The notes under the pieces were generated by a model, which was not told where the DNA came from, made no database searches, and was given only the letters and a program-made list of their open reading frames with translations. The translations under genes were made by a program, and so were the position numbers. A stretch of DNA of 64,000 nt from Cocos nucifera (taxonomy: Eukaryota > Streptophyta > Magnoliopsida > Arecales > Arecaceae): positions 496,001-560,000 of the forward strand of contig QRFJ01000483.1 of the NCBI GenBank assembly GCA_006176705.1, given 5' to 3'. Positions 34,334-45,900 of this stretch are shown piece after piece (the first letter of the stretch is position 1; every line of letters starts with the position of its first letter).

Positions 34334-35440
34334 ATCTCCACATTTTTCATGATGATAAAACTTTTGTGTACATGCAAATAATATATAGTAAATATCTAAA
34401 AAATTATATATTTAAAAAGCATAAAACTACTAAACAATAAGAACATACTTCGTTCTAATTAAGCTCAAGCATATAGTCAACAATAACTCTCCCCCTTTTT
34501 GACGACGTCAAAAAGTATAAGTCAAAAGGAGGTGATTAATAAAATCAACAGAGTAAATTCTTCTTTAATAGTTCAAAATCATTAAACTCCTCCTTAGTAT
34601 TATAGTCAATTGAGTTCAGTTTTTATTCAAAATTTGCTCTCTCTTACTATATGCCATATTTCTTAATTTTATTTCTTGCTTACTCTTGATCAATTTTGTA
34701 TCTCATAACCAAATTAAAATCATATTATGAAAAAAAATATCACAAAATTTTGAATAATTTAATATGTTAAATTCACTTTCTTCATTTACCAAATTCTCTC
34801 CTTTTTTGTCATTATAAGTATTTACTATAATTCAAGGTACCAATCGAGTTTGAAAGTATTTCTTTAAGAAGTTCAGCTTATCGAACAAATATGTTAATAT
34901 TTCAAATTATTCTTAAACTTTAATAATAAAAGTTTATAAATTAACTTTATTCAATATATCTTCAATCATAATCAATTATAATAATATCATCAAAATCAAT
35001 AAGATAAACATTGAGTCATTTGACATCCAATTGGTAGTATGATAATCAATCAAATCAACTAAGATCAAAGTATAAGATTATTGCAAGCTTTGAGAGATCA
35101 CCAAAATTTGTCAATTTACTAAATTTTTGACAATACATGAAAACTAATCAAATTGAGGAATCAGAAAATACATACATATTAATGGATCATCAAAATAAAT
35201 TTAATAATAATTGATGGTGTGATGTCAAAATAAGTTTAGCTTTTACCAAGTATCATCACCTATCCACTTTTATTTTCGAAGCATCCATAGAAATTTGCTC
35301 TTTTCACTTCATTGGATGCTTGGAGAACCTACAAAATCATTTGCTAATCTTTGGTACCCAAGTCATCTTGGGTTCATTGAGGTTAGAGCGCATGGTTTCT
35401 TTTGGAACCCAAATTTATTTAATTAAAGTATAGCCAATTC
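34334..35440 (-). other. 3' interior of G- where pol should have been
   Basis: AT-rich, no protein motif. AAAAAGGGGGAGAG (minus strand, about 34487-34500) sits in the kind of sequence found near the 3' end of SIRE-type elements. It directly follows the gag end, so the deletion of pol is complete. Confidence 0.65.
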
Positions 35441-35449
35441 TCTTAGTGT

Positions 35450-36692
35450 TACATTCTAAAATTTTGTGGCCTATTTTATCACATTTGAAACATATAATTA
35501 AATGATTTTTAGATGAAGCTTTGCTAAACATATTATTCATAATTTTTTTATTTTTTGAAGGAATTATATCTAATTCCAGCTTTATCGAAAATAGCTTTTT
35601 GATTGATTAAAATAGATTGAAACTTTTGAAAGCCAATTGTAAACTTGATAAGCATAGGTTTCAATCTTTCAATCTCTTTTCTTAAGTTTGTATTTTCTTC
35701 CAAAAAAGATTTTTCAGAGTTTAAAAAAAAAAATTCTTTAGCAAATGAATTTTTTTCTTTCATGAAATTTTTTTTTTAATTAAGAGTTTATTCTTTTCTT
35801 CAACTAAAGATTTTTCAGATTTAAGAAGTGCTTTTTTCTTATCCAAAGCATTATTTTCTTTCAAAATATCTTTTTTTTAATTAAAAAATTATTTTTTTCA
35901 TTAACTAAAAGAAGATTTAATTTCTTTAATTCTTTATTTTTCAGTCCTATCTTTTTGTATTCATTCATTAAGTCATGAAAGGCTTTTTGAAGCTCATCAA
36001 ATGTAAATTCAAAAGAACTATGAATGTTTACCTCATCATTTTGAGCCATCAAGCATATATTTATTTCTTCTTCACTTAAGGATGACTCTTCTTTTGAATT
36101 TGAGCTCTCACTACTCCAATTGGCCAATATAGCTTTTCTTTTTAATTTCATTGAACTCTTTTTCGGTGGGGGTAAGTCCTTTCTATATTTTTTAAGTTGA
36201 TTCATTTCTTCTTTTCCTCTTCTTGATTCAAAATTTTTCTTCTTTCTCATGAATCTCATGAACCTTCTTATAATTTTCACTATTTCTTCATCATCTTTTG
36301 AATCCTCGGTAGAGTCACTTGAGCTTTCTTCAACAGTCGATGACTTGAGTGCAAAGGTTCTCTTCTTCATCTTTACTTCCTCCATGCTTTGGTTCATATT
36401 GAGCTCATGTGTCATGAGTGATCCAATTAACTCTTCCAAAGCAAGCTTGCTAAGATCCTAGGCTTCTTGAATTGCGGTTACTTTTGCTTCCCAAGCCTTC
36501 AATAAGGACCTAAGAATTTTGCATACAAGATCACTGTTAGAATAGTCTTTTGCAAGACTTTTTAATTCATTTATAATTTTAGTAAATCTTGTAAACATAT
36601 CACTTATTGTCTCATGAGGTTCCATTTTAAACAACTCATACTTATGAACCAACATATTTATTTTAGATTTTTTAACTTGACTTGTACCCTCA
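35450..36692 (-). pseudogene. gag: Gag of G-, main part, with intact zinc knuckle
   Basis: Minus strand, nearly open. UBN2 region 36685-36458: KINMLVHKYELFKMEPHETI, DMFTRFTKIINELK, ILRSLLKAWEAKVTAIQEA. An acidic/Lys-rich middle follows at 36439-35861. A coiled-coil-like Glu/Lys/Asn-rich stretch (35860-35548) has small frame breaks. Then comes a complete CCHC knuckle CFKCDKIGHKILEC at about 35452-35493, followed by WVPK-type repeats to about 35370. It is the only gag in the window whose knuckle residues are all present. The N-terminal part is at 42242-42594, displaced by H-. Confidence 0.85.
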
Positions 36693-37319
36693 TGTCGGGA
36701 ATGCATGCTCTTCCCACATGAATCAATATGGCTATCGATGATTAGCCAAACAATAAGAAAGTACTTCTCAGAGATTAATGCGGAAGCACGATCAAACAAT
36801 TTAAGGAATAGAGAAGAAGAGAAGAAGAAATTTTCAAAAGAAAAGAGCTTTTATTTAGTATATCTCAGTACTCTTATAACCTTGACCTATTTTCAGTATA
36901 TATACTTTACAAAGGGTCAAGCCCAAGCTCATAAAAAAAATTTCCAAACTCAAACAATCTATGTACACAAAATAATAATTCATAAAAACTGAGCTGGCCT
37001 AGTTTCAGACTGAGTCGACTAACCTGTGACTGGGTCGACTCAGTCCTAGACTGAGCCGATCCAGTTGTGTACCATGCCAATAGCCCAAAAATACTACTTT
37101 CTACTTGAATTTTTTTTTGAGACCTAGCCGACCCAATCCTAGACTGAGTCGGCCCAATTCTCAACTGAGCTGGAACTGGGCTAACTTAGTTTCAGGATGA
37201 GTCAGCCCAATTTTTGAACTTTGCTATTGAGGTTGATTCTTCTTCCAGCTCGCTCCCATCTTTTCATGACCTATCTTCTCATATTTTCAAGACTTAGGAG
37301 TGCCACTTCTGAGCTCACA
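36693..37319 (-). repeat. 3' LTR of H-
   Basis: TGTCGGGAATGC to GAGCTCACA. TATATA at about 36897-36902 is the probable promoter. Eight or so palindromic GAGCC-type motifs lie at 36986-37205. Confidence 0.93.
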
Positions 37320-37337
37320 TTTTCCATCTTGGTGCTT

Positions 37338-40300
37338 TCAAATTCTTGTGAACTTATCTCTTCTCAACAGATCCATCCATGCCACACATCTCTGAAAGCT
37401 ATCATTAGGGAGTACCTTCGTGAGTGCATCAGACTGATTCTCTTTGGTATGGACCTTCATCAGTTTCACTTCACCTTCCTCCACCAGCTCTCTGATCCTG
37501 TGGTACCTCACATCTATATGCTTTGTGCACACATGATAGACGACAACAAAGCACTCTGACTATCACTGAATAGTGTAACCTTACTCTACTCCACCACCAA
37601 CTCATCAATCAGCCTCCTAAGCCAAAAGGCTTTCTTTGCAGCCTCTATTATCCCAATGTACTCAACTTTTGTGGTAGACAAGGCCGTGATTGACTGAAGG
37701 GTTGATCTCCAAGACATCGGTCCACCATATACATAGAAGAGTTATCCAATAGTAGACCTCCTTGTATCAAGATCACCAGCATAATTTGCATCAACAAATC
37801 CTTCTAGAGGATCTGAACCTTCACACATCTTCATAGATTATTCTCCAAATCCTTTCGACTGCCCACCAAATACCAAACCATAATGTCTTATTCCATGCAG
37901 ATATCTCAATGTCCATTTCAATGCTTTCCAGTGTTCCTTCCCAGGGTTAGCCATATATCTACTAATCGTGCTTACTGCATATGCTATATCTGATCTACAG
38001 CATACCATAGTGTACATCACACTGCCTACAACATTTGCATAAAAAACTCATTCCATGTATTCTCTCTCCTCTTCTGACTGGGGGCTCTATAACTTAGATA
38101 GAGATATATGGCTCGACAATGGCATCTCTGCAGGTTTGGCCTTCTCCATCCCAAACGTCTCCAAAATCTTTTAGACATAGTTTTCTTATGACAAATGGAG
38201 CACTCCTTTGCACCTATCTTTGCAAATCTCTATTTCAAGGATTTTCTCAGCTGGATCCAAATCCTTCATCTAAAACTTAGATGATAATGTCCTTTTTAAC
38301 CTTTTCACAGCATCCATGCTTCTACTGGCTATGAGCATATCATCTACATATAATAATAGATACAGAACATCCTTCTCATCTACATCCTTGATGTAGATAC
38401 AACAATCATGTTCACATCTATTGAAACCCAGGCTCAAGACAAAGGTATCAAACCTTCAATACCACTGACGAGGGGATTATTTCAAGCCATACAAAAATTT
38501 TATGAGTAAACATACCTTTTCTTCCTCTCCCATCTCCATGAAATAATCTAGTTGCTTCATGTAGATTCTTTCCTCTAATGTCCCATGAAGGAAGGCCATC
38601 TTCATATCTATTTGTTCCAATTCCATGTTATGCCATGCCACCAGTAACAGCAAAACTCAAATAGATGTATGACACACCATAGGAGAAAATTTTTGTATAG
38701 TCAATCCCTTCTCTTTGTGAGTATCCCTTTGCTACCATCCTTGCTTTGAATCTGACTCCATCTTGTTCTAAAGGTGCTTCTTTCTTTGTGAACACCCACT
38801 TTGAGCCAATAGGTCGAGCATCCTCTGGAAGATCAACCAGCTGCCATGTCTAATTTTTCTCAAGTGATTCCATCTCCTCCATCATGGCCTATATCCATGA
38901 ATCATGATCCACACTCTCCATGGCCTCTGCATAATTCCCTAGATCTCCATTAGCAGTGATGAATGCATAGGAGATAACCTCATCAATGCCATATCTGATC
39001 GATTTCCTAATAGTATGCTGGGGCTTGTGCAAAGCTACTCCCACTGGCACATCTTTGCCTAATGTCTGTGGTTGCTCCTGAACATCTGCCTGAATTGTAG
39101 GCCCTCCATGCTGATTTTCAATCTGAGATAATATTTTTCTACCTAGCTCCATCTCAACAGAAATACTCCTGTAAGTGGATGTAACCTGCATGCCATCATT
39201 CTCTAACTGGCCACCACTGTTCATCTTTGTTTCTCTAGTTTCATCTATCCCAGACCTCCTCAAGATGCTCTTCTCATCAAAGATAATGTTCCTGCTGATC
39301 ACTAACTTCTGTGCTTGAGAGTTCCACAGCATGTACCTCTTAACTCCTTGTGGACACCCTATGAATGTCATGTTTTGAGATTTTGGATCCAATTTGCTCC
39401 TCTAGCTTGCCTCCACATGTGCATAGGCTATGCAATCGAAGACTTTTAGGTGGCCAAGCTTCACCTTCTTTCCACTCCAAACCTCCTTTGAAATGCCTCC
39501 ATTTAGCTTATAATGAGGGGATCTATTCACAAAAAAAAAGAAAAAGTTAGAGCATCACCCCAAAAGGACTTTAGAAGTGATGTCTACAGCCTCAAACTCT
39601 GTACCTTCTCGATCAGTGTCCGATTCATCCTTTCCATGATACCATTCTACTAGAGAGTCATCTTCACCGTGTAATGATGTTTGATGCCATTTTTCTCATA
39701 GTATCTCCTGACTCCAGGCTAGTATACTCTCCTCCATTGTCCGACCTCAGACACTTCATCTGTCTCCCTGACTCCTTCTCTACTTCAGCTCTCCAAGCTC
39801 TGAATCGGGCAAATATCTTTGATTTTTCTCTGATCAAATAAACCCACACCTTGAAAAATTATCAATGAAAGTGATAAAATATTTTGCCCCATATTTAGCT
39901 GATATAGGAGCTGGTCCCCACACATCTGAGTGCACTAAATCCAGCACTCTCTTGCTGTGCTTGGTACTTCTAACAAACTTCACCCTATGCTGTTTGCCAA
40001 AGATACATGGCTCATAAAGATCCGTGCCCTCCTTCTTTAGGATTGGGATCATATCTCTTCTGCTTGGTTCTGTGAGCCTACGATCACTCATATGACCCAT
40101 CCGATAGTGCCATAACTGATATAAAATCTGCTCCTCCTATGCTGCTGCTAGCACCTCTACACTATCATTCACCACTGAGCCTTTCATTCTATAAAGATTA
40201 TTGCTCAGTCTTCTACCTCTCATCACCACCAAAGCTTTCTTAAAAATTTTCAGACATCCACTCCCAGCCTGGCTACTAAAAGCATAACCCTACTCCTCTA

Positions 40301-40600
40301 AGTAGCCTAAAAAAATCAAATTCTTTTTCAACTCTGGTACATGCCTAATATTTGATAATGTATGAATGATCTCATCATACATCCTTATCCTGATAGAGTT
40401 AATTCCAGCTACTTTGCATGGGTGATCATCTTCAAGGCTGACACTTCCACCATCAGCCTTCTGGTAGGTAGCAAACCAATTTCGATGAGAAGTATAGTGG
40501 TATGAGCATGTTGAATTCAATATCCATATAGTATCATACTCTATGGATCCATCTGATACAACTAGCAGGTCCTCTTCACTGCTCATAGAAGCTGTATCAT
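37338..40600 (-). pseudogene. pol: Copia H- pol polyprotein, broken
   Basis: Minus strand in order. Protease near 40530: WILNSTCSYH, where the catalytic Asp is now Asn. ELKKNLI at about 40310. GAG-pre-integrase (YEPCIFGKQHRVKF) and integrase core with DLVHSDVWGP near 39930, ITFIDNFSRCGFI at 39834, LRSDNGGEY near 39740. Linker 39392-38889. RT: ARPIGSKWVF near 38800, then, through several frame changes, YVDD at 38339-38350 intact. MYTMVCCRSDIAYAVSTISR at 38020 and RNase H end KHIDVRYHRIRELVEEGEV near 37530, VHTKENQSDALTK near 37450. The pol is all there but cut by stops and indels, mostly between 38700 and 38030. Confidence 0.9.
38339..38350 (-). other. RT catalytic motif YVDD of H-
   Basis: Minus strand TATGTAGATGAT. 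The only complete YVDD seen in the window. Confidence 0.85.
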
Positions 40601-40639
40601 CTTCCTTGCTGGCCTTATCCTTTTTTGATCTCAAAAGGA

Positions 40640-41371
40640 GACAATCTCTCCTCAGGTGTCCAAGCTGATGATATTTATAATATTTCAATGTCATCTTCCT
40701 CTGATCACGAGACTTTGACCTATCCTTGAATTTTCCTCTTATCTTCTCCTTTGATCTTTTCTATCTTTCATTCACAGCCAAGATCCAGACTTAGGATCTC
40801 CCTTGCAGATCTTTCCTCTTTGCTCATTTGATCTGAGCACACCAGCAACCTCTTCATAGTTTAGGGTCTTCTTTTCATAAACTAAAGTTGTTATGAGACC
40901 ATCATACAAACCTAGGAGAGAATATAATAGCAGCAATGCCCGATCCTCCTCATTGATCTTCACATCCAAACTCATCACCACAAAATACATCTGATTGAAC
41001 CTTTGGATATGTGCAACAAGATCTCCGCCTTCGGGCATCCTCAGATTATACAGCTGTTTCTTCAACCACAGCTTGTTCGTCATGTTCTTCCCCATGTATG
41101 TGTCCTCCAATCTCTCCCAGAGCTCTTTTGTCATAGTTTCTGTACAAACCTCGGGCAAAATCTGATCGACCAAGCACATCCGGATTGTGCTAAAAGCAAT
41201 TTTCTCCAACTCTTTCTAATTCTCAGCACTAATCTTTTTTTACCTTTCTTTTATCAAGACCTTATAGATCCTCTGCTGAGCCAACAAGTCCTTTACTCTT
41301 TGCTACCATAGAGTAAAGTTTTCCTTACTATGAAACTTTTCAAAATCCACCTTGAATCCATTTGATCCCAT
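40640..41371 (-). pseudogene. gag: Copia H- gag
   Basis: ATG at 41371 (MGSNGFKVDFEKFHSKENF). A nearly open stretch 41209-40772 covers the gag-polypeptide region: ELWERLEDTYMGKNMTNKLW, MPEGGDLVAHIQRFNQM, then LLLYSLLGLYDGLITTL. The knuckle near 40690-40640 reads YYKYHQLGHLRRDC, with the first two cysteines changed to Tyr. Confidence 0.85.
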
Positions 41372-41625
41372 GACTTCAAACAAGTCAAGAATAGATCCAT
41401 AACATCCTTCATGATCTCACACACCAGCAAAACTATCCTTCAAAGAAGATCTAACTAGCCCTAGATCCTCTTTCCAAACTTCTGTATCATCGTTCCTCCG
41501 TGTAAACAATCTCCATCTCAATCTAGAGACAACCACAAAGCAAACTAGAAGTTTTAGGATAAAACTTGGTGCAACAAATCTTGGATATAGTAAATCCTAG
41601 GTATCTTTCTTCCTTTCATGCAACA

Positions 41626-41641
41626 CTACTCTGATACCAAA
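41626..41641 (-). other. Primer-binding site of H-
   Basis: Minus strand TTTGGTATCAGAGTAG, directly after the LTR end. Confidence 0.85.
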
Positions 41642-42236
41642 TATCAAGAATGCGTGCTCTTCTCACACGGATTGACATGGCCATCGATGATTAGCCAAGC
41701 AATAAGGAAGTACTTCTTAGAGATTAATGTGGAAGCATGATCAAATAATTCAAGAAATAGAAAAGAAGAGAAGAAGAGATTTTTGGGAGAAAAGAGCTTT
41801 TATTCAGTATATCTCAGCACTCTTACAGCCTTGACCTATTTCTAGCATATATACTTTACAAAAGGTCAAGCCCAAGCTCATAGAAAAACTTTTTAAATCC
41901 AAACAATCCACATACATAAAATAATAACCCACGAAAACTGAGCCGGCTCAATTTCAGACTGAGCTGGCTAACCCGCGACTGAGTCGATCTAGTTGTGTAC
42001 CGTGCCAATAGCCCAAAAATGTTGCTTTCTGTCTGAATTTTTCTTTGAGACCTAGCCGACTCAGTCTTGAACTAAGCCAGCCTAGTTCTCAACTAATCTG
42101 GCTCGACCTCAAGGTGAGCCGACCTAGCTTCTGAACTTTGCTATTGAGATTGATTCTTTTTTTGGCTCACTTCCATCTTTCCATGACCTGTCTTCTCATG
42201 TTTTCAAGACTTGGAAGTGCCACTTCTAAGCTCACA
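41642..42236 (-). repeat. 5' LTR of H-
   Basis: TATCAAGAATGC to AAGCTCACA, partner of 36693-37319. Motif cluster at 41937-42135. Confidence 0.93.
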
Positions 42237-42241
42237 CCTCA

Positions 42242-42594
42242 TTGGTCACTTCAAATCGATCCCAATTTTTTTTTGCAGATAAACATGTTGATATTGTATT
42301 GAATTCATTATAATCTAGTACATAATATAGAATATTAATAGCTTTAGCATTTAATTGAGCTAGCTTTTTATCTATCTCATTCTAATCTTTTTTTGATTTA
42401 GGTACACATATATCATTGACAATCATTATGGGTGTATGTGAACCATTGAGTATGACATTTCACATGTCATAATCTTGTGCTTGAATAAAAATTCTCATTC
42501 TAGCCTTCCAATATGTATAATTTATGCCATTAAAATAAGGAGATCTAATGGTTGAGTGTCCCTCACTCAACAAAGAACCAAATGGGTCAGCCAT
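42242..42594 (-). pseudogene. gag: Gag of G-, N-terminal part
   Basis: ATG at 42594 (MADPFGSLLSEGHS), then YFNGINYTYWKARMRIFIQA, a DUF4219/UBN2 start typical of SIRE-like gag, KKLAQLNAKAINILYYVLD, and WDRFEVTNE at the edge of H-. One Trp codon is TGA near 42465. The frame continues at 36692. Confidence 0.87.
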
Positions 42595-42645
42595 AAAATT
42601 TTTAGCTCTTTGACCTATAGGTCAACAACTAATATTAGAGCACCT

Positions 42646-42659
42646 GCTCTGATACCACT
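42646..42659 (-). other. Primer-binding site of G-
   Basis: Minus strand AGTGGTATCAGAGC, directly after the LTR end GGCAACA. Confidence 0.85.
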
Positions 42660-44003
42660 TGTTGCCTAAGGATGGCTACCCAAGAGGGGGGTGAATTGGG
42701 TATTTCAAATTTTAAGCTTAAGATGTGAGTAAATTGATCTATTTAAGTGCCAAATCAAAAAAGCTATGTAATGTACAATGAATAAAAGTAATAAAATAAA
42801 TGCACACAATTACAAACACAATCATTTTATAGTGGTTCGATGCCAAACTCAGCACCTACATCCACTCCCTAAGTATATCCCTTAGGAATTCAACTATAAT
42901 TCTCAACAAGAATTACAGTCTGATTATTTTTGGGCTCATAATCAAACCCAGTTGATTTTTTCTAGCTCACCAACCAAAATCGTACATGATTATTTTTTGA
43001 GCTCATAATCAACCTAGTTGATTTTCCCCAGATCACCAATCAAAACTTCACAAGTGATTATTTTTCTCCGAACTAATAATCAACCCTGATTGGTTTTCAG
43101 GGTTTTCACTTTGGCTTACCAATCAAACCACTATAATTATCCAACTCAAGGCTTGGACCAACCCAAGTTTCTCACCTAAGAAACTTGAAACAAAATATAA
43201 AATTACAATAAACAAAACAAAAACAAACTCTTTGAAGCTTAAAAGAAGAAATTCTAGGAGCTTGGTTTGTTCGTTTGATTTCTTCTCTTTAAATGCTTGA
43301 GGAAAGTAGTAAATGATTTCTATAGCAATGGCCTGGATTCTCTCAAAGTGAGGATGTTAGAAGGATAAAAGAATATCTAAGAATCACTTCTTCTCTTTTC
43401 TTTTCTGCTCACTTCTTTAGATTTCTCAAAGAATGCATAATAATCTCTCCAAAAATTATTTTTTAATGCTCCAAGTATTTTCTTATATATTCCATAGGTT
43501 TTTTATTATTACAAGTCACTAACATAGGCTTTTGAAAGTGATCTAGCCATTGAAGAAGAAAAAATAGCCATTGGAAAGCTTGTGGGATAAAAAAACTATA
43601 GTTCTGAAACTAGCTGTTATAGGCACTGGGCTGGCTCAGTTTCAAACTAGGTCGGCTCAGTCTCACTGGGTCAGCTCAGTTTATAGCTAGATCGGCTCAG
43701 TCTCTTGGATCTTAAAAATTTTACTTTCTATGCTTTCTTTCTTCTATTTTCACTGAGACTAGGTTGGCTCAGTTCTAGACTGGGTCGGCCAAGTTTGCGT
43801 GCCATGCATGCCAAAGATAGTTTATGATCCTTTCTTCTCCAAATAATTTGTAGGCTAGACTTGCTTTTTTTTGACTTGATTTTATCTCCATTAAGATGTC
43901 GAGTTTGAAGTTTCAAAACTACACATTTTCATAAATATAGCTAGACTTTATAACTTATACTCAAAGCTCTTTATCATCATCAGAATCAATCTTTGGATCA
44001 TCA
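42660..44003 (-). repeat. 5' LTR of G-
   Basis: 1344 bases, TGTTGCCTAAGG to GGATCATCA. Motif cluster at 43625-43800. Followed by the TSD AGTGC. Confidence 0.9.
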
Positions 44004-44008
44004 AGTGC

Positions 44009-44936
44009 CCTCACTGCTCTCTAGGGAGTCAGACTGCTCTTCTCTGCAACAAACATAATATGTGCATGTAGAATCTAAAATTCACTGCTGAGAAGAAGTA
44101 AATACCTCAACAGATATCTTTAAGACATCATCCTTTGACTCGCTATAGGTCATCGCTGTAGTAGCCCTCGTCCAATCCTTGAGTTATGGATAATCCTTGA
44201 CATGATGCCCCAACTTGTCGCACCTATAGCATCTGATCTTGCTTTGGTCCCTCATCTTGGACTTAGATCATCCTCCTCACGATCCTCTACCACTCCGTCT
44301 ACTGTCTCATGCTCCTTTAAAGACCGCCAAAGCTGAGCTGCCACCATCTAAGATCGAAGCTGAGTTCTCCCTCCTGAGAACCTTATATCGGAGTATCGCT
44401 GCAGTGATCTCGTCCATCTTGATGGTACTCTTTCCTACTAGAAGAGCAGTCACCAAGAACTCATACGAAGGGAGAAGTGATACTAGCAAGACCAACTCCC
44501 TAGTCTTCTCCTCAACATTTTTGCCAATCCTGAGAAGATTGATGAGGATCTTCTGAAAGTTGGATAGATGCTCTCGCATGCTCTGACCTTCATCCATCTG
44601 CAGCTGGTAGAACTACCTCCAAAAAAATAGTGTGTTGGTGAGCGACTTTGCCATGTACAACTCCTCAAGTCTCAACCACAGCACTATCGGAGAAGTCTCA
44701 CCAAGTACATGGATCATGACATCATCCACTAGGTACAAGTAGATTGTGCTCATCACCTGCATCGAGATCCACTTCCAATCCTTCACCTCCATGGTAGCTG
44801 GCATCTTATCATACAAGAAAGCATCGATCAATCTATGTTGGATGAGGACATTCTTTATCCTTGCTTATTACAAGGAGAAATTATCCTTCCCATTGAACCT
44901 ATTGATCTCCATCTTGATTGTGCTTGTCTTCTCCAT
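44009..44936 (-). pseudogene. gag: Copia D- gag and protease start
   Basis: ATG at 44936 (MEKTSTIKMEINRFNGKDNF). MKFE-like middle: VDDVMIHVLGETSPIVLW, MDEGQSMREHLSNFQKILIN, LPSYEFLVTALLVGKSTIK. The knuckle near 44230-44190 reads CYRCDKLGHHVKDY, with the last Cys changed to Tyr. The protease start ILDSTCTYYVC is near 44050. The frame is cut at 44009 by G- and resumes at 33007. Confidence 0.87.
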
Positions 44937-44984
44937 ATTCTTCAATCTCTATCCATTGCTACAATCTACGCTCCGATACCATCT

Positions 44985-45000
44985 GGCTCTGATACCAATA
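44985..45000 (-). other. Primer-binding site of D-
   Basis: Minus strand TATTGGTATCAGAGCC next to the LTR end CCCAACA. Confidence 0.88.
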
Positions 45001-45900
45001 TGTTGGGATATCAGTTACTCTGATACCACTTATTAAGGATCTAGTACCAAATTATTGCAGTAAGAAGAATGAAGAAAATAAAATAAGAAAATAATTAAGT
45101 ACGTGGATCAGCCTAAAGGCTCGCCTCCATGGAGCATGCAAATACTATGAAAGAGAAAAATAAGTATAAGAGGAGAACACACATTCTCAACTCACCGTAC
45201 ATAAATCTCTCTCAACTAGAAGCTATCCTCATAAAAGCTCTCTCAGAATCTTAAGAAGATCCTCAAAAGCTATAAGACGTTTTACCCTTATAGCCTCCTT
45301 GCTGGATGCTATGCACCTGCTGCTTCTCTCTCTTGCAGGCTGCATGTACTCAACGCTCTGCCAAGCTCCTCTCGATGGCTGCCTGAGCTTCTCTACATGC
45401 CTCTCATGCCACACGTGCCATCCTACTACTCCATAGTACCTCAACCCTTTAAATAGGATGAGAATCCTCTTCTTAATAGTTCACAGGAGTTCTAACAAGG
45501 CTTTTTCTCCAAATATGAGTCAAACATAATCTTGATGGAGTCTTGAAATATTTTCTAACCTTCAGATCATGACTGCAACCCTTCATGGCTACTGGATCCT
45601 ATGTTCCACATGTAATTTTCATAGATCCATTGGATTAATCACAATCCAAGTCCAAACAGAAAACCATGTCCTGTTCTATTCTTTTCTATCGAGCTGGCTC
45701 TATTAGAGGTCGAGCTGGCTTAACTGCATCTCACCCGAACTCCTACTTTCTATCTGCCTGAGAGAGCTAGCTCGACTGTGGTTCAAGCTGGCTCGATCTC
45801 AGCCTGAGCCAACTTGATCTCATATCCAAGCCAGCTCAACTACTTGCTGATATTGATTCTCCTCTACTGTAGATCGAATTTGAGGTATCAAATTCTAACA
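45001..45900 (-). repeat. 5' LTR of D-
   Basis: 900 bases, minus-strand start TGTTAGAATTTGATACC and end ATATCCCAACA. TTTAAATAGG near 45450 may be a TATA variant. GAGCTGGCTC-type motifs lie at 45690-45845. Confidence 0.9.

Larger units (their letters stand above)
36693..42236 (-). mobile_element. Complete copia element H- (5.5 kb)
   Basis: TSD CCTCA at 36688-36692 and 42237-42241, LTRs of 627 and 595 bases, primer-binding site, gag and all pol domains in copia order on the minus strand. Inserted in the gag of G-. Stops and frameshifts throughout pol mean it is not active. In the first 122 aligned LTR bases I count 20 differences, all transitions. Confidence 0.95.
33013..44003 (-). mobile_element. 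SIRE-like copia element G-, gag only
   Basis: Minus strand: 5' LTR 44003-42660, primer-binding site 42659-42646, gag start at 42594, rest of gag 36692-35450 after H- is removed, a 1.1-kb 3' interior, then 3' LTR 34333-33013. TSD AGTGC at 33008-33012 and 44004-44008. About 5.4 kb without H-. No protease, integrase, RT or RNase H was seen. The gag style (UBN2 region, Glu/Lys-rich middle, single CCHC, then WVPK repeats) is that of SIRE/Maximus elements. Confidence 0.88.
22793..45900 (-). mobile_element. Copia element D-, nested in the C- LTR and itself heavily interrupted
   Basis: TSD ATCAC on both sides. On the minus strand: 5' LTR 45900-45001, primer-binding site 45000-44985, gag from 44936 to 44009, then (after G-, 33013-44003, TSD AGTGC) a short protease-downstream stretch 33007-32422, and 3' LTR 32421-31861 plus 23107-22793. 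The 3' LTR is cut by the D+/E-/F+ chain. With insertions removed the interior is only about 1.6 kb and holds no integrase or RT, so the family is a gag plus partial pol form. Confidence 0.8.

Noticed and set aside
37221..37559. Plus-strand frame of 112 codons
   Set aside because: Shadow of the H- RNase H end and LTR on the other strand.
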